Shown here in pieces: positions 27,319 to 34,725 of a DNA stretch of 62,346 nucleotides; the stretch's first letter is position 1; each line of letters begins with the position of its first letter. The position numbers were made by a program, and so were the translations under genes. Below the pieces are notes generated by a model. It worked only from the letters and a program-made list of their open reading frames with translations, was not told the origin of the DNA and ran no database searches. This stretch comes from Bacteroidota bacterium (GTDB lineage: Bacteria; Bacteroidota; Bacteroidia; Chitinophagales; Chitinophagaceae): contig JABDAZ010000013.1 of the NCBI GenBank assembly GCA_013288945.1, positions 1-62,346 on the forward strand. The letters run 5' to 3'.

Positions 27319-28065
27319 TTAATCAGGTATCTCAATTAAATATTCTGTACCCTTGCCTTGTAAACTGTTTAAATATATTGTCCCTTTCAGAATTTCAACC
27401 CTGCTTATAATATTCCTTAATCCCAAACCAGTTTTATTTTTAAATACCCCGGATGTGTCAAATCCGATTCCGTTATCTGTAACAATAATCACCAGGTTTT
27501 TTTTGTCTTTTTTGAATTCAATTTTTAATTCAGTTGCCATTGCATGTTTAATCGTGTTCTGAATAATTTCCAGCATGATACGGTACAAATGAATTTCCGA
27601 ATCCGCAGGTAAAATAATATTGTCCGCGAATAAAAATATGATTTGTAATGAATACACCTGTTGAAGATTATCAATAAATTCATTGATGGCTGTCTGTAAG
27701 CCTTTTCTTAAGAGTGCCTGGGGCATCAGGTTATTTGAAATTTCCCTTATACGGCTTACGATATTATCTAAATGATTACTGGCTTTATTGATAATATCTT
27801 TGTCAGTGTGGCTTGTAGTGTCCAGACAATTGATTTGAAGCTTGACAGTTGAAAGTACCGTACCAAGTTCGTCATGCAAATCAGCTGCGATCCTTTTTCT
27901 TTCGTTTTCCAATGTGGTAATTTCTGCCTCCAGTTTGTTTTTATGCAACACGAGGTTCAGGCGTTGATTTTTTACAATGGTGTAAATAAAATACCCAATG
28001 ATGGCACCCAATATAATTGAGGCAATCAGGATGACATTGTAAATTTTTGTCTCGTTGGTATCCAT
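27319..28065 (-). CDS. HisKA_3-type sensor histidine kinase
   Basis: 248 residues. One N-terminal membrane helix (about 8-31), a short coiled coil, then the HisKA_3 dimerization motif ERKRIAADLHDELGTVLST with His64. The HATPase domain follows: N box NTIKHAMA, G1 VTDNGIGFD and GLGLRNI. It lacks a sensory domain of its own, so signal input probably comes from the membrane protein encoded just upstream, whose 3' end overlaps this start by 40 bp. Confidence 0.9.
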   Translation of the reverse strand: MDTNETKIYNVILIASIILGAIIGYFIYTIVKNQRLNLVLHKNKLEAEITTLENERKRIAADLHDELGTVLSTVKLQINCLDTTSHTDKDIINKASNHLDNIVSRIREISNNLMPQALLRKGLQTAINEFIDNLQQVYSLQIIFLFADNIILPADSEIHLYRIMLEIIQNTIKHAMATELKIEFKKDKKNLVIIVTDNGIGFDTSGVFKNKTGLGLRNIISRVEILKGTIYLNSLQGKGTEYLIEIPD

Positions 28066-28682
28066 AAGGCTGCAAGTGCAAAAATCAAGTTAGCAAAAAA
28101 ATTAATGAATTCCATAATGAGGTAAACGTTTCTGTAAAAGTTATCACTAACCTTTAATTGAAAAAGAAAAAAAACTTCAATAGTGGCATCATAGGTATAA
28201 AAAATTATAATTCCTGCGGAAATAAGAAAGGCTGAGGCTTTTAAAATATTACCCCGTTCGCGCACAATCATTTTATTGATTTGCGCTATTGCGAGGAAAA
28301 TCAGCGCGAATGAATAGCAAACGTGAAAAAAGGAAGCTAACGATACAAAACGATGCCAGAAAATGATATCATAAACCCATACAAGGATCAATGAAATGAT
28401 CATTGCGGGGTAATGCCATTTGCGGGATTGCAGTGCGCCCCAGTTATGAAAAAGCCATACGTATAGCAATGCTTCAATTAATACATAATTATTTGTAACA
28501 ATTATACTAGTCTTAAAAATGAGCGTGCAAACAGTGCTTATAATTTCTGTAATAAAAGCAAGGCAAGTAACATATACAAAAGGATAATACGCTTTAAGGA
28601 TTTTCTTAAACCGTATTATCCCAATTAACGCGGCCAGTCCGATACTATAGCTTATAGCAACAAAAAAATAATAATTTATCAT
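28026..28682 (-). CDS. Membrane protein of the two-component operon (putative sensor partner)
   Basis: 218 residues with about seven hydrophobic segments (first at 2-22, then 33-57, 65-85, 95-112, 120-140, 150-170, 187-210). Typical features: LIEALLYVWLFHNWG and YDATIEVFFLFQL. Such seven-segment proteins are repeatedly linked to HisKA_3 kinases in Chitinophagaceae. The overlap with the kinase gene and the kinase's missing input domain argue that it supplies or modulates the signal. Ligand unknown. Confidence 0.6.
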   Translation of the reverse strand: MINYYFFVAISYSIGLAALIGIIRFKKILKAYYPFVYVTCLAFITEIISTVCTLIFKTSIIVTNNYVLIEALLYVWLFHNWGALQSRKWHYPAMIISLILVWVYDIIFWHRFVSLASFFHVCYSFALIFLAIAQINKMIVRERGNILKASAFLISAGIIIFYTYDATIEVFFLFQLKVSDNFYRNVYLIMEFINFFANLIFALAALWIPTRQKFTMSS

Positions 28683-28686
28683 CAGG

Positions 28687-29031
28687 TCAAAATCCGTTTA
28701 ACGCCGAAGGGGGAGGACATATCGGCGGACAAGGTAAACCAACTTCACCAATAACACCACCAGTTGCAGGAAGTATATCTGCACTATTGGCGTCGGTTGC
28801 AACCATCACAGCACGTACAGTCAAATCTTCATTCATCCCGAAATAGATCCGTACTCCCGCACAGCCTGGAACGGAAAGAATTTCATCAAAAATATCCCTG
28901 GAAAATGACTCGCAGATTACCAAAATGTTTTTACCCTGGAACTGGGGCTGTAAGATTTGTTCTTTGTTGTTTCTGAACGTTTGCGTCATTGTAATTGCCT
29001 GTTGAAGTGTGATGTCGTGGGGGCTGCTCAT
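28687..29031 (-). CDS. Conserved hypothetical protein (114 aa), first gene of the two-component operon
   Basis: Soluble. Layout: LQQAITMTQTFRNNKEQIL, then ICESFSRDIFDEILSVPGCAGVRIYFGMNEDLTVRAVMVATDANSADIL, ending GLPCPPICPPPSALNG. The 'PGC.G.RIY.GM...L' core and Cys/Pro-rich tail recur in uncharacterised Bacteroidetes proteins. Starts the minus-strand operon (4 bp before the membrane protein). Function unknown. Confidence 0.6.
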   Translation of the reverse strand: MSSPHDITLQQAITMTQTFRNNKEQILQPQFQGKNILVICESFSRDIFDEILSVPGCAGVRIYFGMNEDLTVRAVMVATDANSADILPATGGVIGEVGLPCPPICPPPSALNGF

Positions 29032-29090
29032 AAAATTGTTTTAAGGTTAAAGAATATCACCGGAAGTTCAGTTTATACCCACATAAAAAA

Positions 29091-29130
29091 TTCCGTACTA
29101 CTACTTATTGGATAGTGTAGTAATACGGAA
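29091..29130. promoter_or_regulatory. Long dyad in the divergent promoter region
   Basis: Arms TTCCGTACTACTAC (29091-29104) and GTAGTAATACGGAA (29117-29130) pair with one mismatch around a 12-base spacer. It lies 60 bp upstream of the minus-strand operon start and 90 bp upstream of the TIR gene. Likely a regulator operator, possibly for the operon's own response regulator. Confidence 0.5.
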
Positions 29131-29187
29131 AGAATATAAAGCCCTCAGGAAAACAGCAGTATAACCACTTCCACAGAATCATTTGTG

Positions 29188-29195
29188 TAAATTTG
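29188..29195 (+). promoter_or_regulatory. Candidate Bacteroidetes -7 box for the TIR gene
   Basis: TAAATTTG fits the TAnnTTTG consensus and lies 25 bp before the ATG at 29221. No clear -33 TTTG at the expected distance, so this is weak. Confidence 0.3.
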
Positions 29196-29220
29196 CTGTT
29201 TGAAATTTATTCAATAATCA

Positions 29221-30168
29221 ATGAAAGCATTTATTTCTTACAGCCATTCTAATACTGTTTCACTTGATATTTTTCATAAACATTTAGCGCTTTTAAAACG
29301 CGATGGCATTTTAACGACATGGGCAGATCAGCAAATACTGGCCGGCGGAAAAGTGGATAAAAATATTTCCTCTGCTTTAGCCACGGCCGATATATTTATT
29401 GCATTGCTAAGCCCTGACTATATTGCTTCAAATTACTGTTATGAAACGGAGTTTAATAAGGCTTTGGAAATGCAACATGATGGAAATCTGATTATCGTCC
29501 CGGTGATTATTGAACCATGCGATTGGTTAAATACCCCTTTTAAAGATTTTAAAGCGCTGCCAAAAGATGGTAAACCTATTAGCGACTGGGAGAACATACA
29601 TACTGCTTTTCTGGATGTAATACAAAATATCAGAAGGCTAATAAATTCGCCAGAGCCGAGTTTACCAGCACAAAAAAAATCAAACCTCACAGAAGATTCG
29701 CCTTCAAGAAATTATCGAGTACAAAAAGATTTTGATTCCATAGAGAAAATGGAATTTATTGAAAAGACATTTCATGAAGTAAAAGAATTTATAAAAAGAT
29801 ATATGGAGGAAATTCTTCAAATTGAAAATATTAAAGCAAGAATATTATCAGAAGATAAAAATACTTTTGAATGTTTTCTGGTAAACCGGAATAAAATTGC
29901 TACTGAGTCGGAATTAAAAATTTCAATTGCATCTGAAAGGCAACCTTTGATGAGCGTATTCAGCTCATCTGAAAAACAGATTACTTATTCGATAAATTTT
30001 AACAACCGCAACGCAAGCAAAGGTTTTTCATTGGGTTTTGATCAATACCATTTGTTCTGGTCAGAGAACATTTTTTATACGGGTTCAAGAAACAAAAAAG
30101 AAATTAGTTCACGGGAAATAGCTGATATTATCTGGAACGAATGGCTGGAAAGTGTCGGCATTATGTAA
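29221..30168 (+). CDS. TIR-domain protein with unknown C-terminal domain
   Basis: 315 residues. Residues 1-145 are a TIR domain: MKAFISYSHSN (box 1), GILTTWADQQILAGGKV, IFIALLSPDYIASNYCYETEF (candidate catalytic Glu77), IIVPVIIEPCDW. Many bacterial TIR domains degrade NAD+ and serve in abortive infection; others are only scaffolds. Residues 170-315 form an alpha+beta region I do not recognise (KSLGF-type loops, ending WNEWLESVGIM), which could sense the trigger or recruit a partner. 15 bp before a 164-residue gene, so likely co-transcribed. Defence is inference. Confidence 0.8.
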   Translation: MKAFISYSHSNTVSLDIFHKHLALLKRDGILTTWADQQILAGGKVDKNISSALATADIFIALLSPDYIASNYCYETEFNKALEMQHDGNLIIVPVIIEPCDWLNTPFKDFKALPKDGKPISDWENIHTAFLDVIQNIRRLINSPEPSLPAQKKSNLTEDSPSRNYRVQKDFDSIEKMEFIEKTFHEVKEFIKRYMEEILQIENIKARILSEDKNTFECFLVNRNKIATESELKISIASERQPLMSVFSSSEKQITYSINFNNRNASKGFSLGFDQYHLFWSENIFYTGSRNKKEISSREIADIIWNEWLESVGIM

Positions 30169-30183
30169 CAATATATAGAAAAT

Positions 30184-30678
30184 ATGCCTACTATTATTTT
30201 GCAACATCAATTAATAATTGACAGCAGCAATTTGCTGAATCATTTTTCAACTCTTTTAAAGTCGAGTTTAACCAGCGTTCGGGAAAGCCGGATTTTCGGG
30301 ATGTTGCCGCAAAGCAATCTAAAATCCTGGAAAGAATTCAAAGAAAAGCATGTAACAATTGTTAAACAAGTTGATGATGAAATTACAAGCTATTCAAACC
30401 AAATTCTCAGATCCTACAGACCCGTTGTTCAGGACATGCCAGGCAGGAATTTTCTGTCATTTATAAATGTCGAGGCCGAGATTTACGATACAAATGCGAA
30501 TGATGTAGAAGCCCAAAAGCTTGCATTATTTTTTATCTCAAAACCATATAAATTACTCTCTAATTTTGGTTCCTGTTTACTTCTTTCTGATAGTGAAAAA
30601 AAAGAAGGGATGCTGTCAGCGTTTATGATAGAAGTGAACCCAGCACTCTCCATTCATTCCTATAATGAAAGCCATTGA
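30184..30678 (+). CDS. Hypothetical protein downstream of TIR gene (164 aa)
   Basis: No signal peptide, membrane segment or motif I recognise. The first half is helical (LIIDSSNLLNHFSTLLKSSL), the second has short beta segments (GRNFLSFINVEAEIYD, ALFFISKPYKLLSN). Gap of 15 bp after the TIR stop. It may be an inhibitor, sensor or co-factor of the TIR protein, but the sequence gives no direct evidence. Confidence 0.55.
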   Translation: MPTIILQHQLIIDSSNLLNHFSTLLKSSLTSVRESRIFGMLPQSNLKSWKEFKEKHVTIVKQVDDEITSYSNQILRSYRPVVQDMPGRNFLSFINVEAEIYDTNANDVEAQKLALFFISKPYKLLSNFGSCLLLSDSEKKEGMLSAFMIEVNPALSIHSYNESH

Positions 30679-30728
30679 ACCCCGTTTTAATATTTAAAAA
30701 ATAATTTAACGAGTGTATTTTTGATTTA

Positions 30729-31187
30729 ATGAATTACGAAAGGTATGATCCGCTTTTATTTTCTTCCAACCTGCTTGAATTTACTTTCAAGAGTACAGGC
30801 CCGAAAGGCGAAATTACTAAGGTGGTACAGTTTGCGGAAACTGATAATATTGAAATTTATAATCTTGCATTCGGTGATCTTTTGCCAGATGGCCGTGTTG
30901 ACGACCATATCAAAAATGACAACAAAGACAGGAACAAAATATTGGCGACAGTAGCTGCGGCAGTGTATGAATTTACTGCGAGATATCCGGAGAAATTTGT
31001 TTTTTTCACAGGCAGTACATCTGATAGGACGAGGCTATACAGAATGGCTATAACAACAAACCTCTCAGAACTTACGAAAGACTTCGAAATCTTTGGCGTA
31101 AATTCTGAGAATGAATATTATTATCCTGAAGTTTTTCAAAAAGGAAAAGATTATATTGGATTTCTTGTTAAAAGAAAATTTGTTTAA
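30729..31187 (+). CDS. DUF6934-family protein
   Basis: 152 residues with the family's signature: LEFTFKSTGPKGEITKVVQF, IYNLAFGDLLPDGRVDDHI, NKILATVAAAVYEFTARYP and GSTSDRTRLYRMAITTN. The family is common in Bacteroidetes, usually with a small downstream partner, and its function is unknown. It sits 50 bp after the TIR-linked gene and 10 bp before the small gene at 31198, so a two-gene unit is likely. Toxin-antitoxin-like behaviour has been my working guess; nothing here proves it. Confidence 0.75.
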   Translation: MNYERYDPLLFSSNLLEFTFKSTGPKGEITKVVQFAETDNIEIYNLAFGDLLPDGRVDDHIKNDNKDRNKILATVAAAVYEFTARYPEKFVFFTGSTSDRTRLYRMAITTNLSELTKDFEIFGVNSENEYYYPEVFQKGKDYIGFLVKRKFV

Positions 31188-31197
31188 TTTTACAATC

Positions 31198-31350
31198 ATG
31201 AAAGTCAAGAAAGATTTAAAAGGAGCTTCTTCTTTAGGAGTTACAGTCAAGAGGGATAAAACCCTTGATAAACTTTCCGGAAAGGTTTTGTTTCCTGAGA
31301 AATTAAAGGAAGCAAATAAAGTAGTTTCTAAATTGAAATGGACCTCCTGA
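31198..31350 (+). CDS. Small basic partner of the DUF6934 gene (50 aa)
   Basis: I choose the ATG at 31198 (MKVKKDLKGASSLGVTVKRD) because an upstream in-frame ATG at 31111 would bury the start deep in the DUF6934 gene. The protein is Lys-rich, ending KLKEANKVVSKLKW. A perfect terminator hairpin follows 17 bp after the stop. Function unknown; the pairing with DUF6934 is seen repeatedly in related genomes. Confidence 0.6.
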   Translation: MKVKKDLKGASSLGVTVKRDKTLDKLSGKVLFPEKLKEANKVVSKLKWTS

Positions 31351-32255
31351 AAAAAATATATATTGTTAAGCCACCTGTAAGGTGGCTTTTTCTTTACAGG
31401 GACAGGATATTTAATTACTTTAATCATAGAAGTACCCAACTTTATCAAGTAAATTTTAATGTCGTTCTGACAATCATTTATAAAATAGTTCTGAGGGTTC
31501 ATAATGGGATTTCACTTAAATATTCTTTTAAAGAACTCATTCATTTTTTTATTCTTTCCGGTAAATATTCCAAAGTAAATATTAAGAAAGTAAGGTTTAT
31601 TGATTTAAAATCCCTGCCAATTTTCATAATTACTTTGCCATGCAGAAAAGACAGAAGAGATAAAATGACTCAGCTGTTTCAATCATCTGGTCTTTCCTGT
31701 TCATTTGTTAAAGGAGTTCATGGAAGACATTTAGCTTACGGGTACTTAAAGAAATATTTTACGAAATCATCAATCAAATATTTATCTGCTGGGAGCCGGG
31801 GTTGTATTTTATCACATGCCAAAACGCTAGCTTTAGTTGTTGAAAATTCTTTTCCATACGCACTAATTTTTGAGGATGACATTTTAACGGATGATAATTT
31901 TAAAACCGGGTTAGAAGAAATATTAAGCAGCATCCCGGAGGATACCGAAATATTATATCTTTTAAACGATGGCCTTTGCAATAACGAAAGCATGTTATTT
32001 ACTCCAAACTATCCGCGTTGCGGCCAATATGCTTATCTTGTTTCTCAAGAAGGAGCTAAAAAAATCCTCGCAGGGTTATTTCCAGTTTCAATAGGGCTTG
32101 GAGGAATCGATACGATAATAGGAAGAATGGTAAGCAAAAAATTACTTACAGCCTACCAGGTGAAAAAGCCAATTTGTAAAGCAGACTTGGAAGATTCAAG
32201 CAATATTATAAATTCATCAAAACCATTTAAAAAAATTCACCATTCAGAATATTGA
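31338..32255 (+). CDS. Glycosyltransferase family 25 (LgtB/LPS-type) protein
   Basis: 305 residues from the ATG at 31338. The enzyme domain starts near residue 92 with PIFIITLPCRKDRRDKM and contains the metal-binding FEDDILTDDNF, AYLVSQEGAKKILAG and GGIDTIIGRM. The family adds galactose-type sugars to lipopolysaccharide, capsule or glycoprotein. The first 85 or so residues are not conserved, and a terminator falls inside them, so the true start may lie downstream at a non-ATG codon. Two bases separate it from the next gene. Confidence 0.75.
   Translation: MDLLKKIYIVKPPVRWLFLYRDRIFNYFNHRSTQLYQVNFNVVLTIIYKIVLRVHNGISLKYSFKELIHFFILSGKYSKVNIKKVRFIDLKSLPIFIITLPCRKDRRDKMTQLFQSSGLSCSFVKGVHGRHLAYGYLKKYFTKSSIKYLSAGSRGCILSHAKTLALVVENSFPYALIFEDDILTDDNFKTGLEEILSSIPEDTEILYLLNDGLCNNESMLFTPNYPRCGQYAYLVSQEGAKKILAGLFPVSIGLGGIDTIIGRMVSKKLLTAYQVKKPICKADLEDSSNIINSSKPFKKIHHSEY
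31368..31391 (+). terminator. Rho-independent terminator after the DUF6934 pair
   Basis: Perfect 8-bp stem AAGCCACC / GGTGGCTT with loop TGTAA and a following T run. It should stop the transcript of the two preceding genes, and it lies inside the apparent 5' end of the glycosyltransferase frame. Confidence 0.8.
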
Positions 32256-32256
32256 T

Positions 32257-32979
32257 ATGAATTCACTTCTGCATTACACCGGTTTATTGGGATCTTTTTT
32301 AGTACTCTGCGGGATTATGAAATTTTATATTTACTATAAATGTTTTAATATTTCTATAGTTCGGTTTATGGATTTGCAGGAAGTCCTGATGCTTTTTATA
32401 GACAACCTGCTTGCATATATTGCTGTCATAGTGACAGCATCTTTTTTCTTTTTTTTCTTGCATGAAAATATACATGAACAAATTACAGATGATAGTTATA
32501 CAGTATTTCAGATAATTATTGCGCAGTGGCTGTTGATAGTAATTTCCTTTATGGTAAGCGTAATGGGAGCTTCAACTTTTTATATTTTATCCAGAAAAGT
32601 TTCATGCAAAGAATTTATTTTCATAATAATTTTATTTGCAATTTATTATTTTTTATTCCCCTATTTATTTATCCTTGCAAAGCGAACATTAAATAATTCC
32701 TACAACTTACAAATTCGTTTTTCAACATTATATTTTATCGGTATTGCAGCTGTGCTTTTTGGTTACTCCGTTATGTCTGCTTTTAATGAAGCAAGAAAAG
32801 TTAAAAAGGAAAATTATTATAAAGGAATAATAATTATTTTTTCAGACAGTAAAATTATCAGTAATCATGACAAGTATTTTGTAGGCATGACAAAAAAATA
32901 TTTATTCATTTATGATTCTTCAGATAAAAGCTCCAACATTTATAAAATGAAAGAGGTAAATTCTATTAAATTTGTATAG
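32257..32979 (+). CDS. Hypothetical membrane protein (240 aa)
   Basis: Five hydrophobic stretches (about 8-27, 50-76, 92-120, 128-150, 160-180) and a soluble C-terminal tail (IIIIFSDSKIISNHDKYFVGMTKKYLFIYD). No family resemblance seen. It starts two bases after the GT25 stop, so they are translationally coupled and may act together on a surface glycan. Confidence 0.5.
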   Translation: MNSLLHYTGLLGSFLVLCGIMKFYIYYKCFNISIVRFMDLQEVLMLFIDNLLAYIAVIVTASFFFFFLHENIHEQITDDSYTVFQIIIAQWLLIVISFMVSVMGASTFYILSRKVSCKEFIFIIILFAIYYFLFPYLFILAKRTLNNSYNLQIRFSTLYFIGIAAVLFGYSVMSAFNEARKVKKENYYKGIIIIFSDSKIISNHDKYFVGMTKKYLFIYDSSDKSSNIYKMKEVNSIKFV

Positions 32980-33207
32980 TAAATAAATGACGACATAACA
33001 CATCTATAATTAATTATGTCCAATACTTATCTATAACAGGTAAACCTCTTAGCAAATTCAGCAAATTCGACTTTTAAATCTAAAGTAAGTTTATCTATAA
33101 GTAATATAAGATTTGTCTAACGACTCAAAGCCGGTATATGTGATAAGTGTATTCCTGCTGCAAGAATCAGGCAATTTTTATTACTTTGCGCCACCTCAAT
33201 TATTCTT

Positions 33208-34449
33208 ATGAATAAAATATTGCTTGTTGTTGCGTTAGTTTTTTTTACTTCAATGTCTATATCAGCGCAAACAAAAACATTTCAGCCTTATTCAACCCTG
33301 GGGGCTCACTTTTTTGTGAACCAATTCAGATACACAGATTCTTTTTCCAATAAAAAATATAAAGATTTTAAACCGGGACTTGCGGTTAGTTACATGCATA
33401 GTATGACCACACATTTTGATTTTACAGGAACATTGTCAGCATCATTTGTTGATTTTCCAAAAAAAAATGGCGGAACTTATGGAAATGGAAGTAATAACCT
33501 GCTAACTGAAACTGACGCTGATATGAGATATCGTTTTCTGTCCGATTTGCAAAAAATTTCCCCTTACATACAGGCTGGTATTGGCTTTTCAGGATACAGT
33601 AATTATTACGGATTATATTTTCCCACAGGCATTGGTGTTCGTGTACGAATTATTGAGGAGGCTTTTTTATTAGCCGACGCACAATACAGGCTGCCACTGG
33701 TAACGACTCAGGACAATCATTTTTATTACAGTATTGGAATTGCGGGCACCATCGGAAAAATTAAAAAGAAGAAAATCATTAAACCTGTTGAAACTATCAG
33801 GCGACCACCAGCAAAATTATTACCCAGGGATTCAGATGGTGATGGAATTCCTGACAGTGCAGACGCTTGTCCGCTGGTTAAAGGATATGAACGCTATAAA
33901 GGTTGTCCGATCCCGGATAGCGATGGGGATGGTCTGAATGATGAAGAGGATTCATGCCCGCACATAGCCGGATACGCAAAGTATCACGGATGCCCAATAC
34001 CAGACAGGGATGGGGATGGTATTAACGATGAAAACGATCTTTGCCCCGATCAGCCAGGCATTGAAAGCAATCATGGTTGTCCGGTTATTACAGCCAGCAT
34101 CATTGCCATGGTAAATAATGCAGCAAAAAACATTTTATTTGAAACTAATAAATACGTTATTCTTCTGCCATCATTTAGAGGACTGGACAGTGTTGTCGCC
34201 TATCTTAAGGTAGACGGAAATTTAAAAATAGCTATTTCAGGGTACACTGATAATGTAGGGGGAGTTGAAAAAAATCAAATATTGAGTGATAACCGTGCAA
34301 CTGCAGTATTAAATTATTTTGTCCAAAAAGGAATAAATAAAGAAAGGCTTACTGCGAAAGGTTACGGGATGATGATGCCCGTTTCTGACAATAAAACGAA
34401 ATCAGGAAAAGCCAAAAATCGCCGTGTAGAATTAAGCATACATTATTAG
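33208..34449 (+). CDS. OmpA-family outer-membrane protein with TSP3 calcium-binding repeats
   Basis: 413 residues. Signal peptide (1-21), an N-terminal beta-barrel-like domain (25-195), a linker, then thrombospondin type-3 repeats: DSDGDGIPDSADACPLVKGY, DSDGDGLNDEEDSC, DRDGDGINDENDLC (about 209-295). The OmpA/Pal-type peptidoglycan-binding domain is at 320-413 (ISGYTDN..., LTAKGYG, KNRRVELSI). It ties the outer membrane to the cell wall. Monocistronic-looking, with a 276-bp gap before the next gene. Confidence 0.9.
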   Translation: MNKILLVVALVFFTSMSISAQTKTFQPYSTLGAHFFVNQFRYTDSFSNKKYKDFKPGLAVSYMHSMTTHFDFTGTLSASFVDFPKKNGGTYGNGSNNLLTETDADMRYRFLSDLQKISPYIQAGIGFSGYSNYYGLYFPTGIGVRVRIIEEAFLLADAQYRLPLVTTQDNHFYYSIGIAGTIGKIKKKKIIKPVETIRRPPAKLLPRDSDGDGIPDSADACPLVKGYERYKGCPIPDSDGDGLNDEEDSCPHIAGYAKYHGCPIPDRDGDGINDENDLCPDQPGIESNHGCPVITASIIAMVNNAAKNILFETNKYVILLPSFRGLDSVVAYLKVDGNLKIAISGYTDNVGGVEKNQILSDNRATAVLNYFVQKGINKERLTAKGYGMMMPVSDNKTKSGKAKNRRVELSIHY

Positions 34450-34725
34450 TGATTGCTTTCAGCAAAATACATTAAATATTTTCTACACTTCCCGTAAGTG
34501 CAATCATTTGTTTTAAAAAAATAAAAAAAGAAGTTACACCTTGTTTTTTTTACTCTAATCCATTGACGATAAATAAACATCATATTTTCAAATCTATATA
34601 TCATTTAAGTTAGGTAAATATTAATACTTAGACCGTTCTTTTTTAGAGAATTGGCAGAATTAAAAAGTTAGCTTTTTTTTAACAAAGCAACCCCCAAAAT
34701 AAGTTACTTAAACTGACTGTAGAAA

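Noticed and set aside
31065-31502. 145-codon minus-strand frame
   Set aside because: Crosses the DUF6934 gene, its small partner and a terminator; no family pattern.
33181-33189. TTACTTTGC upstream of the OmpA gene as a -7 box
   Set aside because: Second base departs from the TAnnTTTG consensus and no -33 element is visible.
34443-34510. TGATTGC / GCAATCA inverted repeat after the OmpA gene as terminator
   Set aside because: Loop of about 45 bases and no T run; too weak to call.
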